Counted from the stretch's first letter, positions 8,536-18,110 are shown. The stretch is 58,329 bases of DNA from Verrucomicrobiota bacterium (GCA_021772615.1 JAJFLQ010000153.1:1-58329); one strand, 5' to 3'. Program-made: numbers and translations. The notes: a model not told the origin generated them from the letters alone.

Positions 8536-10119
8536 TCAGTGATGCGCATGGTCGTTATCGTCGTAAGTCCCGATATACACTTCCCTGGGTTTACTGGCCC
8601 GTGCCTCTTTCGCTTTCTGCTCAATGTCCGCGGCGCTGATTCCGCGATCGCTGGCGATGCGGCTGCGTACCGACTTCGCCATTTCAATCAATGGCGGCAT
8701 CAGCTTCGCCGGACGATTCTGGTATTTGGCCTGATTGCGTTGCCACAGCAAGGCCGCCAGCTTGAATAACCCGTTGGATCGATCGTATTCGCCCAGATCA
8801 AGCCAGATGTAGCTCTGATAAAGTGCCGACTCCACAACAGACCCCTGTATCTCGACGGAGTTCGCAAGCAGCGATGCCGTGAGGTTTTGCGCGATAAAGG
8901 TGTCATAATCTCTGCCGCCTTTGTCCAGGTAGTCATGTGCATAGTGTGCAAATAACTCGCGGGACATATGGATTTGATTGTAGCTGTACAGGATGGAAAT
9001 CGCACTTTCCAGAAACTGTCGATGCAGATTGTCGACCGATGCACTGAATTCATGCTTCATTGAGTACTCAACGAAGTCGTGAATCTTGCCGACAATCTTC
9101 AAATTATTCGTTCGCATAATAGTATTGCGCACCGGATCGTGAAAGAGGCGTCCCTCGTGAAATGAACTAACCATCGATTGTCGCACGATCTTGGAATAAT
9201 TGACGCCCGATTTCAGGAAATCTTCGAAATCGTCCGTTACAGACCAGTAGATCGCATGCGCCTGGTGCAGGCGCCAATCGAGGGGGCCATATTCGGTGTT
9301 GACAAACTGCACTTTGACCATGTCGAGCTTCAGATCACGCTCTATTCGAGCCCGGCGATCGTGGTAGAATATTTCATTTGCCGCTCTTGCCTTCACAGCC
9401 TCCGGAAGGTCCACTTGCTGCAAGAATGCGCCCGGTGGATTCTGGTCGAAGTCGAAGACATCGAAGCCCAATTTTTGCGCCTCGTCGTAGTAATCCCGTA
9501 CCGCTGGATGCTCGCGAAGTTCCGCGAGGGTTGCGGGCGCCGAACTCAGGCGTTCGATCTCGTATTCGTCACTGGCGCCAAAGTACTTCATCATCTCGAA
9601 TGCCCACTGGTTTTTGAAGTATTCGGCGCCGGCATCCATCTTTCCTCCGATACGGTGGTAGAAGATCCGCGCCAGCTCGTGCTTGATGATGGTGTCGTCG
9701 GGATTGTATTTTAGTCCGCTGTCCCGCAGCAGCTGAATAGCGCGATATATCCACTGCCACCGATCGTCGTCTCGTGGGAATTCATGGGCGATATTGTACG
9801 ACATATTCCAGCCGAGATACGCCCAGACCGACGCATAAGTCGGCTGTAGTTTGGTGATCCAGTCGGCCAGTTGGAGGGCATCGAAGAAGTCGCCGCGATC
9901 CTGTTGTCGAATGGCGCGCCACCACAGTGCGTTGGTGACCACTGACCGCAAGGGACCCAACGCCATAGAGGTGATCGCTACCGATGCAGGGATATCGGCA
10001 TTCCCGACAACACGATTTAGGTTGTTGGTTTCGTGGTAACGCCCCAGCCGAATCTGGTTGGCAAAAAGGCCGACGACGGCGACGAGCAGGATGGGAAGTC
10101 TGGCAACAGCGGATTTCAT
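8536..10119 (-). CDS. Large helical repeat (TPR-like) membrane-anchored protein
   Basis: 527 residues with one N-terminal hydrophobic segment (about 5-22), then an all-helical body. Near residues 55-110 the order A-L-W-W-R-A-I-R-Q-Q-D, F-D-A-L-Q-L-A-D-W-I-T-K-L-Q-P and W-A-Y-L-G-W-N-M-S-Y-N-I-A-H recalls the first repeats of a conserved but uncharacterised protein I associate with Planctomycetes, Verrucomicrobia and Lentisphaerae genomes. The C-terminus ends in a His/Asp-rich DDNDHAHH. The start at 10119 overlaps the stop of the preceding small gene (ATGA), so the two are probably co-translated. No function is known to me; a scaffold in the periplasm or at the membrane is the most one can infer. 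Confidence 0.8.
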   Translation of the reverse strand: MKSAVARLPILLVAVVGLFANQIRLGRYHETNNLNRVVGNADIPASVAITSMALGPLRSVVTNALWWRAIRQQDRGDFFDALQLADWITKLQPTYASVWAYLGWNMSYNIAHEFPRDDDRWQWIYRAIQLLRDSGLKYNPDDTIIKHELARIFYHRIGGKMDAGAEYFKNQWAFEMMKYFGASDEYEIERLSSAPATLAELREHPAVRDYYDEAQKLGFDVFDFDQNPPGAFLQQVDLPEAVKARAANEIFYHDRRARIERDLKLDMVKVQFVNTEYGPLDWRLHQAHAIYWSVTDDFEDFLKSGVNYSKIVRQSMVSSFHEGRLFHDPVRNTIMRTNNLKIVGKIHDFVEYSMKHEFSASVDNLHRQFLESAISILYSYNQIHMSRELFAHYAHDYLDKGGRDYDTFIAQNLTASLLANSVEIQGSVVESALYQSYIWLDLGEYDRSNGLFKLAALLWQRNQAKYQNRPAKLMPPLIEMAKSVRSRIASDRGISAADIEQKAKEARASKPREVYIGTYDDNDHAHH

Positions 10120-10487
10120 GGGGCATTCTGGTTTGATTCGATGACGTTTATCGGGTCGAAAATACGGCAACGCGCAGCGAGAATCGCGTTGATTTGCTCG
10201 CAATCGCCATATATGTCGGCTCGTCTCGGCACTACTTTCCCGTCGGTGATCGTAAACCGATCCACGTGCAGATCCGCGAAAATGACAATCGCGCCTGGCT
10301 CTAGTGCTGCCGGTTCGTGTTTGCGCAGGGCATCGGCGATGATGTTCGACCGGTTCTGCGCATTCTTGCTATTCCTCAGCTCTTTGAGTAGCATTTCACC
10401 GCGCCGGTCCAATCCCTGTGTTTTCGAAGTCAATTCGGATTCGCCGAGCTGCGGATTGTACTCTTCCAGCGTCAGGATCTCACGCAT
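10116..10487 (-). CDS. Uncharacterised protein, coupled to the TPR-like gene
   Basis: About 123 residues if it starts at the ATG at 10487, which has GAGG 5 bases upstream; a GTG start at 10574 would add 29 residues. The protein is charged and has no membrane segment or signal peptide. I do not recognise it. A compact segment, IVIFADLHVDRFTITDGKVV, resembles beta strands. Its stop overlaps the start of the next gene, and that coupling is the main argument that it is real. Confidence 0.55.
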   Translation of the reverse strand: MREILTLEEYNPQLGESELTSKTQGLDRRGEMLLKELRNSKNAQNRSNIIADALRKHEPAALEPGAIVIFADLHVDRFTITDGKVVPRRADIYGDCEQINAILAARCRIFDPINVIESNQNAP

Positions 10488-10896
10488 CGTCCTCGCAAGC
10501 GCTTTTTCTACGGACGCCGTCCGGTCCACCAATGTCGGAATTACGCAAATCACGTCTTGCAGATGTATCAACACCGTCGCTCACGGATGTTGCGGATACG
10601 GTAGTAAAACGCTCCAGCAAGCGTCCGTCAAGCCCGATGTGGACGATATGCTCGGTTCTGGAGACCGTTCGAGGTGCCACACCGGCACCTGCAGGTTGTC
10701 CGTGGTTTTCCGTTAACAACTTGACATGGCGACAAATTGATTGCAACGTGGCGTCGCGTCCGGCCTGAATGGCGGCCTCCACAACCCCATTCTTCGTACT
10801 TGCGGGCCACGTCAGTCGCTCCGCTGGAACTCTCGATAAGACCGCCGCGTTGCGTTCACGCTTAAAATGGGCGTCCCACTTGGCGCGTGACCGTGA
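10488..10896. other. No gene recognised (upstream of both the TPR operon and the urtA-like remnant)
   Basis: A minus-strand reading frame covers the stretch from 11466 down to 10480 but it is antisense to the urtA-like homology on the plus strand and resembles nothing. If the urtA-like gene was once complete, its N-terminal half should lie here in plus orientation; I see no trace of it. Confidence 0.45.
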
Positions 10897-11559
10897 GTGC
10901 TTGGCTGCACGTGTTGCAAAACACCCAGGTATGATCTCATGACACCGCAAAACGTTGTTGGTGCGATCGTAAAGCACCACGTCGCTGCCCTCGGCGGGGA
11001 CGTGCTTACTGAAACTTATGTTCCGCCAGGCAGCAACCGTGTCACGGACATTGTTGACAAGGTCCGGCGTATCAAGCCGGATGTGATACTGAACACGATC
11101 AACGGTGACAACACTATCCATTTTTTCAGAGGGTTGCGTGCGGCGGGCGTAACTCCGGAAAGCGCGCCCACGATGTCCTTTCGTATCTCCGAAACCGAAC
11201 TGCAGAGCATGAATAATAGCGCCATGATGGTTGGCGACTTTACGGAATGGAATTATTTCCAGTGTATCGGGGCGCCGGCCGTGTCTGCCGATGTTGGTGA
11301 TGTTCGCAGGCTCATAGACCGTCAACGTCTGCCGTCGCCAAAACGTGCAGTCTATATCGGCAAAGATACCCGCCATACCTGGACGGTTGTTAATATTGGC
11401 CGTATCTGCAGCGACGGCCGGTTTGATATTGAATGGTCCTCCGCGAAACCCGTTCCTCCTGTGCATTGCCCGGATTGCCGTACGCAGGAAGTGTGGGACG
11501 TGTTTCTCGCGGGCCTTTACACCGGTTGGGGAAATCTATGGACAAGGCCAAAGACGTGA
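10897..11559 (+). pseudogene. Remnant of a urea/amide-type ABC substrate-binding protein (UrtA-like)
   Basis: From about 10925 the frame matches the C-terminal half of Peripla_BP_5 proteins such as UrtA: AALGGDV, KPDVILNTINGDN, APTMSFRISETEL and WNYFQ, then HTWTVVNIGRI, DGRFDIEWSS and WDVFLAGLY near the end. The N-terminal half, including any signal peptide, is absent. After WNYFQ about 50 residues that the family normally has (including the SDPMEAAY region) are missing in frame, and the text resumes at a segment normally near residue 330. This is the pattern of a decayed gene. Its last 22 bases overlap the following histidine kinase gene in another frame, so an intact ancestor was probably the sensor partner of that kinase. 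A short functional protein cannot be excluded. Confidence 0.7.
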
Positions 11560-14500
11560 TGACGGAAGCAGCGACGGCGTCCGGATCCCGCACCCGGCTG
11601 AATCTCGCGGCGCGGCTGATTCTTGGGAGTCTGCTGATCGCGGTTGTGCCGCTGGTGACGCTGATTGCCATCGCCTATCATCACACCAAACAACAGATTG
11701 TCGCAGACGTTGTTCGCAACCTCCACGGCGTCGCTGACAGTCGTGCCAATTATATCGAGACCTACGCGCGTGCGCGCCGCCGCGACATAGCCGATCTTGC
11801 GAGAACACCGGATATCGTGCGCTCGATCGCCAAATTCGAAAACGCCCTGGACGCCGGCACCCATGATGGCTACCAGCGGGTCGATGACGAGCTCCGGCCT
11901 TTTCTCTCGTTTTTCAAAGAAACGTCACAGTACGACGATTTGTACATCCTGACACCGGCCGGAAAAATCCTGTTTTCCGTGAATCAGGATCTCGAAACGG
12001 GCACAAACATCCTCGATATCACCGGTCCGCGGTCTGCACTCGCCAAGACAATCGATCGCGCATCGACCGCGATGGAGACCGAGGTTTCAGACTTCGAAAT
12101 TTATCCGCCCACCGGGCATTACGCAGCATTCATTGCAGCGCCAGTGTTCGAGGCAGGACGTATCACCGCTGTGGTTGTCATTCGCATGAGCAACACCGAA
12201 CTCTACGAGATGGTGAACGACTACACCGGGCTCGGCGCGACTGGTGAAGCGCTTCTGGCTTCGCGCGTCGGTAATGAAGCGGTCATCATCTCGCCCATGC
12301 GGCATGCCGACAACCCGGCTATTACAAAGACGTTTCCCCTTGATACAAACACCTGGTTGCCGATCGTGCAGGCTGTGCACGGCGGCACCGGCAATGGAAT
12401 GTCCATGGACGACCGCGGCCGCGAGGTCCTTGCCGAATGGCGGTATTTGCCGTCGCTACGCTGGGGAATGGTGGTCAAGATGGATAAGGAGGAGGCGTTC
12501 GGCACCATTACCGAGATCAAAACGGCCGGTATCGCTATGACGTTGTTCGTGGTTACAGGCGTCGTGGTCATTGCACTGGTGCTCGTCCGTTCTATCGCCA
12601 ACCCGATCTCTGCGCTCGCTCGGGGGACGGAACGGTTCCGGCACCGCGATTTTTCCGTTCGTGTCGGCGAGAACGGGCCTCAAGACATTGCGGATTTGAG
12701 CAGAGCGTTCAATGTCATGGCGGCGGAACTTGAAAAGAATCACATACTGCTGAATCAGCAGGTCGATGAGCCTGTCCAGCCCAATGCGGATCTGGCACAG
12801 GAGATCTCTGAACGAGAGATCGTCGAACACGCCCTGCGCTCAAGCGAGCGGCGTCTGCAGCGCGTAACCGATGCCATCCCGGGCGCAGTGTATCGCTATA
12901 AATTGTCCGGTGGCACGGAGCAATCATTTATCTTCATCAGCCGAGGTTGCGAGGCGTTATTCGGCCATACGCCGGAAGAAATCCTGGCCGATTTTTCGTT
13001 GACGTGGAATCTGGTATTGGAAGCGGACGCCGCGCGGCTGCGTGACAGTATTTCGATTTCCGCGGCCAGACAGGAAGCGTGGAAACAGGAGTTTCGGATC
13101 CGTCGGCCGGACGGCGAACTCCGTTGGATTCGCGGCAGCTCGATTCCAGAGGCGCCAACGGTATCCGGCGATATGATCTGGAACGGAATCTTCGTCGATA
13201 TAACGCTGGAGAAAAATGCGCAGGCCGAACTCGACCGGTTCTTCGACGTTTCGATTGACTTGCTGTGTATCGCCGGCCTTGACGGATATTTCAAACGCGT
13301 GAATCGTGCCTTCATCGAGACACTCGGTTATTCGGAAGTGGACTTGCTATCACGCCCGTTCACCGACTTCGTACATCCGGACGACCGTGCATCAACTGTT
13401 AAAAAGATGGAGGAGTTGATCGCGGGCATGGATGTCACATGCTTTGAGAATCGCTACCGGTGCAGTGACGGTTCGTGGAAGTGGCTGGAATGGAATTGCG
13501 GCGCGCCGCCGGCCGACAGTGACCTGCTGTTTGCGGCTGCCCGCGACATCACCTCGCAAAAACGGATGCAGGAAGACATTTTACGACGGCAGAAGCTCGA
13601 GTCCATCGCGCTCCTAGCCGGCGGTCTCGCGCACGATTTGAACAATCTCCTGACCGTGATTGTCGGCAACATTTCGGTGATGATCTCGCGTACAAGTGCG
13701 GAAGACGCCGGCTATATTCGACTTAGAAATATTGAAGAGGCCGCGGAGCGAACGATGCAACTGACGCACAGGTTGCTGACATTCTCGAAGGGCGGTGCGC
13801 CGATTCGGAAGACGGCGTCAATCTCGCAATTGCTGCGTGATACGATATCCTTCACGTTAAGCGGCTCGAATTGTGGCTATAACCTTGATATTCCTCCTGT
13901 GGTACAGCCTGTGTCCGTCGATACCGCGCAGATAAGCCAGGTGGTACAGAACTTAATGATCAACGCCGACCAGGCGATGCCGGACGGTGGCGTCATAAAT
14001 GTTTGCGTCGACGATGTTGAGGTAGACGGAACCAACGGCTTGCCGCTGGACAAAGGACGATATGTACGTATCGCAGTGACAGACAAAGGTACCGGCATCG
14101 CACCAGAACACAGAAACAAGATCTTCGATCCCTATTTTACTACCAAGCAGAAGGGGAGTGGACTTGGTCTGGCTACGTGTTACGCCATTGTTCACAATCA
14201 CAGTGGGTGCATTACCCTCGATTCGGAGATCGGCGCCGGTTCGACGTTTCACGTGTATCTTCCGGTGTCCGACGACGACATTGGGTTGGCGCAGGCAAGC
14301 GACCGCGCGGCGCCGCGGCCTGCGCGACACGGACGCATTCTGGTGATGGACGATGAAGACATGATTCGGGCGGTTGCGACCGATATGCTGACCCATCTCG
14401 GCTATGAGGTCTGTGTTGCTGCTGACGGCAAGGCTGCTGTTGCGATGTACAAACATGACTACAATGCCGGCTCAGCGTTTGACGCCGTGATACTCGATCT

Positions 14501-14705
14501 GACGGTGCCCGGTGCTATGGGCGGCAGAGAGGCGCTGGCAATGTTATTGAAAATGTATCCTGAGGTCATCGCGTTCGTATCGAGTGGCTATTCGGACGAT
14601 CCGGTAATGGCGCATTATGCAAACTACGGTTTTCGTGGGGTGATTCGAAAGCCGTATAAACTTCAGGAACTTGATGACGAATTGACAGCCGTTCTTGGTG
14701 CGTGA
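11538..14705 (+). CDS. Hybrid sensor histidine kinase: dCache-HAMP-PAS-PAS-HisKA-HATPase-REC
   Basis: 1055 residues. A transmembrane segment near 27-47 is followed by a periplasmic double-Cache sensor (about 50-325) and a second membrane segment near 332-352. Then come HAMP, two PAS domains (about 435-560 and 565-675, each ending in a PAC-like stretch), the kinase core with H-box GGLAHDLNNLL (His699), N-box INADQAMP and G-boxes, and a C-terminal receiver with the phospho-acceptor Asp987 in VILDLTVP. The Cache domain probably binds a small ligand such as an amino acid or organic acid. ATG at 11538 follows GGGG and lies inside the urtA-like remnant. No separate response regulator is adjacent, so phosphate may pass from Asp987 to an unlinked partner. 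Confidence 0.92.
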   Translation: MDKAKDVMTEAATASGSRTRLNLAARLILGSLLIAVVPLVTLIAIAYHHTKQQIVADVVRNLHGVADSRANYIETYARARRRDIADLARTPDIVRSIAKFENALDAGTHDGYQRVDDELRPFLSFFKETSQYDDLYILTPAGKILFSVNQDLETGTNILDITGPRSALAKTIDRASTAMETEVSDFEIYPPTGHYAAFIAAPVFEAGRITAVVVIRMSNTELYEMVNDYTGLGATGEALLASRVGNEAVIISPMRHADNPAITKTFPLDTNTWLPIVQAVHGGTGNGMSMDDRGREVLAEWRYLPSLRWGMVVKMDKEEAFGTITEIKTAGIAMTLFVVTGVVVIALVLVRSIANPISALARGTERFRHRDFSVRVGENGPQDIADLSRAFNVMAAELEKNHILLNQQVDEPVQPNADLAQEISEREIVEHALRSSERRLQRVTDAIPGAVYRYKLSGGTEQSFIFISRGCEALFGHTPEEILADFSLTWNLVLEADAARLRDSISISAARQEAWKQEFRIRRPDGELRWIRGSSIPEAPTVSGDMIWNGIFVDITLEKNAQAELDRFFDVSIDLLCIAGLDGYFKRVNRAFIETLGYSEVDLLSRPFTDFVHPDDRASTVKKMEELIAGMDVTCFENRYRCSDGSWKWLEWNCGAPPADSDLLFAAARDITSQKRMQEDILRRQKLESIALLAGGLAHDLNNLLTVIVGNISVMISRTSAEDAGYIRLRNIEEAAERTMQLTHRLLTFSKGGAPIRKTASISQLLRDTISFTLSGSNCGYNLDIPPVVQPVSVDTAQISQVVQNLMINADQAMPDGGVINVCVDDVEVDGTNGLPLDKGRYVRIAVTDKGTGIAPEHRNKIFDPYFTTKQKGSGLGLATCYAIVHNHSGCITLDSEIGAGSTFHVYLPVSDDDIGLAQASDRAAPRPARHGRILVMDDEDMIRAVATDMLTHLGYEVCVAADGKAAVAMYKHDYNAGSAFDAVILDLTVPGAMGGREALAMLLKMYPEVIAFVSSGYSDDPVMAHYANYGFRGVIRKPYKLQELDDELTAVLGA

Positions 14706-14776
14706 CATGCGCTCGCGTCATCCGGAAGCCGGTCGGAATTAGTCTGGAGATGATGTAGCAGACGGCTTGCGTCGCG

Positions 14777-15280
14777 TTACAGCTGGAACGCGTCCGCGTG
14801 CCAGCTGATGCGGACAGGCTTCTCCCATTCGCTGTGTCTATACGCGCCGACGGTGGTGATTATGGTATCAAATACTATGGTATCGGCCGTGACGTGACCG
14901 GTACGTATCAGTTCCTGGAATCCCGGCCGGTCGATCGATTCGATGCCAGATGTCGAGCGATAATGGATGAGATGGGCGTTTAATGCATCAAGCCCAAGTT
15001 CGTCTTTTATCGACTTAAACACGCGAACCGATGCGTCGATCGAGCACCCGGACAGTCCCGTTGCACACTGTCCCCAGAGCACGACAAAGCGGTCATGGTC
15101 GATCTTGTAGCCGCCGGCTACAGGCGTGCCGTGGGATTCCCAGCCGCCGACGAATTGTTCCAGACGTGTCGCAATCTCGGATCGTTGGGCACCCGTAAGT
15201 GTATTGTCGAATGCATAAACCCAAAGTCGTACGTCGTCCGCGACACCGGCGAAATGATCAGGGGATGTCATTGTTTTCAT
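14777..15280 (-). CDS. Conserved uncharacterised protein with SGCSIDAS motif
   Basis: 167 residues, soluble. The core has LTGAQRSEIATRLEQFVGGW, then HGTPVAGGY, DRFVVLWGQ and GLSGCSIDASVRVFKSI, an order I associate with a widespread small family often mislabelled as an ABC transporter ATPase in Bacteroidetes. It has no Walker motifs, so that label is wrong. The conserved Cys-Ser-Ile-Asp-Ala-Ser stretch may be an active site. The start at 15280 has GGAG 9 bases upstream; an in-frame ATG lies at 15295. It diverges from the membrane protein gene at 15335. Function unknown. Confidence 0.75.
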   Translation of the reverse strand: MKTMTSPDHFAGVADDVRLWVYAFDNTLTGAQRSEIATRLEQFVGGWESHGTPVAGGYKIDHDRFVVLWGQCATGLSGCSIDASVRVFKSIKDELGLDALNAHLIHYRSTSGIESIDRPGFQELIRTGHVTADTIVFDTIITTVGAYRHSEWEKPVRISWHADAFQL

Positions 15281-15334
15281 TTTTGGTGGCTCCATGTTTT
15301 TCGTATAGAAAGCGGGTCGGCCCGAGGTGCGCTG

Positions 15335-15964
15335 GTGAAACGACTATGTGATATCAGATTATTGCCTGAATCGACGCTTGTTGGTGCGGTGATTGCCGTA
15401 ATGAATATACCGTACCTTCAGCAGGCCGGGATTCCCAGGATCGGACTCACTTCCGCGGTACTTGGTTCTGTCAGTTTGGTGATGTGGCAGGCCCATCGCG
15501 CCTGGTCGTCGCCGTTTATTCGAGAACGCATCTACGACAATGGGCGCACCTTCGGATCCCGCGCTATCGCGGCATTCTATGCGCCAATATTTCTCATTCA
15601 GATTTTTTTTATCGACCCGTGGCTGGCGCGTGAAATTCCCGGGTTTCGTCCTGCCGACATTCGTGAGATTGTCGTTTCGATCCCGTGGGTCATGCTGTTC
15701 CAGCCATTATTTCTTGTGGCCGCCCAATACGCCTTTTCATTCCGTATCACCGGGCGCCATTCGATGTCGATGCTAATTGTGGTCTTGCTGAACCAGCTGC
15801 TGACCATGACGAAATCCTGGGATTTTTCTGGGGCCGTACTTGCAGCAACCGTGATTTTGAGCGGGGTGCAATCATTGTTCATGGTGAAGGTGTATCAGCG
15901 AAGCGGGTTTATCGGTCCGGCGTTGTTGTCCGGTCTGATCTATGCCAGATTTCTCTGCATATGA
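15335..15964 (+). CDS. Uncharacterised integral membrane protein
   Basis: 209 residues from the GTG at 15335, which has GAGG 7 bases upstream. A longer frame from 15095 runs antisense through the neighbouring gene and is not credible before 15280. About five or six hydrophobic segments are visible, with acidic and basic loops between them (for example SSPFIRERIYDNGR and DPWLAREIPGFRPADIRE). No catalytic motif and no resemblance that I can name; the EExxR motif of CPBP proteases is absent. It lies 54 bases from the divergent 14777-15280 gene. Confidence 0.6.
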   Translation: MKRLCDIRLLPESTLVGAVIAVMNIPYLQQAGIPRIGLTSAVLGSVSLVMWQAHRAWSSPFIRERIYDNGRTFGSRAIAAFYAPIFLIQIFFIDPWLAREIPGFRPADIREIVVSIPWVMLFQPLFLVAAQYAFSFRITGRHSMSMLIVVLLNQLLTMTKSWDFSGAVLAATVILSGVQSLFMVKVYQRSGFIGPALLSGLIYARFLCI

Positions 15965-16057
15965 TATCCATGACGTGTGATATTCCGCTGTTGTTTCATG
16001 CAGATTCGCATGCGCTGAAGCGAATGGCTGCGCCGGCGGCACGCGCCACGTGTGATA

Positions 16058-17650
16058 TCAATCTTCGGACTTCCTAAAACTGTCGACCACCCATTTCGAG
16101 AGTTCCTTGTCCGGGTGATCGATGACCGCACGGTCCACCGTGAACTCAGTTCGGCCGGTGTTTCGCGACACCAGTTTAAGGCCGAATTCGTAATCCTGGA
16201 ATTTCTCACTGCAGAGGTCGTTGACCGTGCGGCCGGTATCCAGAGCCAAAGTCATAAGGCGCTCAATCGCGTCCGGCGTGAAGATCAGAGTGATGTCATG
16301 GTTTTCGGAAAACGTCGCGGCATACTCGTGTATCGCCGTCTGCAGCGAGCTGTGTTGCTCGGACTGGTACTCCTTCATTATGTCATGGAGCACGGCATCA
16401 GGATCGTCGACCAACGCCTTCGTCAATGTAAATGAACGAATGGACGTGGATGGCAACTCGAATTTGTAGTTCCGGAATATCCGTTCGAGTACGGTCATAA
16501 GGCCGCGAGCGCCGGTATTCTCTAACTCAGCCATTGCGGCAACCGCGGATACGGCGTCTGATGTATCCTGAAACGTGATACCGTACCCTCGAAAATCCGA
16601 GCGGTACTGGTTGAGTATGCTGCCCTCTGATTGCAGCAGAATTTCTTCGAGATCCGCCGCATGCAGCGGGTCACATGCAACGCGAACCGGTAGCCGACCG
16701 ATAAACTCCGGCTCGAACCCGTAGTCAATAAAGTCACGCGTCTGTACCATTCGCAAATACGTTGCATTGGGATCGTCACCGTCCCGCGCCTGGTCGAAGC
16801 CGATTTGGCCACCCTTTACCCGTTTTCGCACCTGTTCGGCGAGATGATCGAAGGCACCACTTACGATGAAGAGCATATGCGCGGTATTGACCGTACGCTG
16901 TTTCTTGCCTCGCTGCTTCTGCATGATATCCATCATCGCCTCCATCTGGCCGACGATATCGGTCTGGCTCTGCAGCGGCACATCGGTATCCTCCATCAGC
17001 TTCAGCAAATTGATCTGGACGCCGCGACCCGACACATCGCGATGACCGCTGGTGGATTTGGACGCGATTTTATCGATCTCATCGATGTAGATGATACCGT
17101 ATTTCGCAAGCTCAATGTCGCCGTCTGCCAGTTTTACCAGATCACGGACCAGATCCTCTACGTCGTGACCCACATAACCGGTTTCCGAAAACTTGGTGGC
17201 ATCGGCCTTTACAAACGGCACGCCGATTAATTTGGCAATGCAGCGAATAAGGTATGTCTTGCCGACTCCTGTCGGACCGAGGAGAATGATGTTCTGCTTG
17301 GTATAATCCATATCCTGAACCTCGGCATTCTCCAGGCACTGCCGGACATGATTGTAATGATCGCAGATAGCTACGGCCAGGACCTTTTTTGCCTCGGCCT
17401 GTTTGATCACGAATCGATCAAGGTAGTCCCGTATCTCCTTTGGTTTGAGATAAAAGTCACGGATGCCGGCCAACGCGGCGTTCTCCTCTGGCGCGTCGCG
17501 TGAAGCGTCGCTGCCGCCGTCGGTCGTCCGCTCCTCGTCCGTCCGTTGGCCGAACGGTACGAATTGCGCATTGGCATTGAGGTTCTTGAACATTGACTGC
17601 AGTTGCTTCTGCAGGTCCTCAATCGACTTGTTGGGATCGTTTTCGCCCAT
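16058..17650 (-). CDS. ClpX-like AAA+ unfoldase without the zinc finger
   Basis: About 530 residues. Walker A GPTGVGKT (125-132), pore-1 loop GYVG (158-161), Walker B IIYIDEID (185-192), the ClpP-docking tripeptide IGF (283-285) and the PEFIGRLPV sensor region are all as in ClpX. The N-terminal C4 zinc-binding domain that selects ClpX substrates and adaptors is missing; instead there is a charged 60-residue leader. The C-terminal part is about 100 residues longer than ClpX. Because the IGF loop is kept, it probably works with ClpP, with its own set of substrates. The start is uncertain: ATG at 17650, or a GTG at 17677 overlapping the upstream gene. Encoded directly after the 147-aa protein, likely one operon. 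Confidence 0.85.
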   Translation of the reverse strand: MGENDPNKSIEDLQKQLQSMFKNLNANAQFVPFGQRTDEERTTDGGSDASRDAPEENAALAGIRDFYLKPKEIRDYLDRFVIKQAEAKKVLAVAICDHYNHVRQCLENAEVQDMDYTKQNIILLGPTGVGKTYLIRCIAKLIGVPFVKADATKFSETGYVGHDVEDLVRDLVKLADGDIELAKYGIIYIDEIDKIASKSTSGHRDVSGRGVQINLLKLMEDTDVPLQSQTDIVGQMEAMMDIMQKQRGKKQRTVNTAHMLFIVSGAFDHLAEQVRKRVKGGQIGFDQARDGDDPNATYLRMVQTRDFIDYGFEPEFIGRLPVRVACDPLHAADLEEILLQSEGSILNQYRSDFRGYGITFQDTSDAVSAVAAMAELENTGARGLMTVLERIFRNYKFELPSTSIRSFTLTKALVDDPDAVLHDIMKEYQSEQHSSLQTAIHEYAATFSENHDITLIFTPDAIERLMTLALDTGRTVNDLCSEKFQDYEFGLKLVSRNTGRTEFTVDRAVIDHPDKELSKWVVDSFRKSED

Positions 17651-17666
17651 ATTGCAGCGCCCGTTG

Positions 17667-18110
17667 TTATCGTGCACCTTGCAGGATGCGTTGTAATTCC
17701 ATCTGAAATTCCTGCAGATCCGCTTCTGTCGGTTTGCCGGAGTCTCCGATCGGATTCAGAGCGAGGCGACCCATAGGGTCAATCTGCCAGTCGGCGCGCG
17801 CACCGGAGGCGAAGGTCACGTCACCGCTCATCACAGCGCCTGGACGCACCACCTTGTTCACATTCACCTGGGTGCCGCCGAGACCACCATCATCTACCGT
17901 ATCGTTTGGATCGATTACCTTGGGTTTGGCAGCCGCAGCCTTGGCATCGCATTTCTCCCAGTTCACGTCCAGATCCGACGAAATCAATCGCAATTCCATA
18001 TACGTCATCTGGATATTGTATTCATCCTTCAGAGCTTTCTGTACATCAGACAGGCTCATTCCGTCACTAATCAGTTTGGCGATCAGCTGATTGCGTTCTA
18101 TCTCTTCCAT
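17667..18110 (-). CDS. Uncharacterised protein, likely partner of the ClpX-like ATPase
   Basis: 147 residues. The N-terminal 50 residues, with LIAKLISDGMSLSDVQKAL, then INMTYMELRL-like text and LDVNWEK, form a helical, helix-turn-helix-like domain. I have seen this order in Verrucomicrobia and Lentisphaerae hypothetical proteins. A Gly/Val/Asn-rich linker leads to a beta-rich C-terminal domain with SGDVTFASGARADWQID. No membrane segment. It sits immediately before the ClpX-like gene and may overlap it if that gene uses the GTG start, so an adaptor or delivery role is possible but is only an inference from position. Confidence 0.75.
   Translation of the reverse strand: MEEIERNQLIAKLISDGMSLSDVQKALKDEYNIQMTYMELRLISSDLDVNWEKCDAKAAAAKPKVIDPNDTVDDGGLGGTQVNVNKVVRPGAVMSGDVTFASGARADWQIDPMGRLALNPIGDSGKPTEADLQEFQMELQRILQGAR

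Noticed and set aside
10480..11466. 328-residue minus-strand reading frame
   Set aside because: It is antisense to clear UrtA-like homology and resembles no family.
14777..15280. ABC transporter ATPase label for the SGCSIDAS protein
   Set aside because: No Walker A, signature or Walker B motif is present.
15335..15964. CPBP protease for the small membrane protein
   Set aside because: No EExxR motif and no membrane histidines in the expected places.
16058..17650. Canonical clpX
   Set aside because: The N-terminal zinc-binding domain is missing and the C-terminus is about 100 residues too long, so the symbol was not given.
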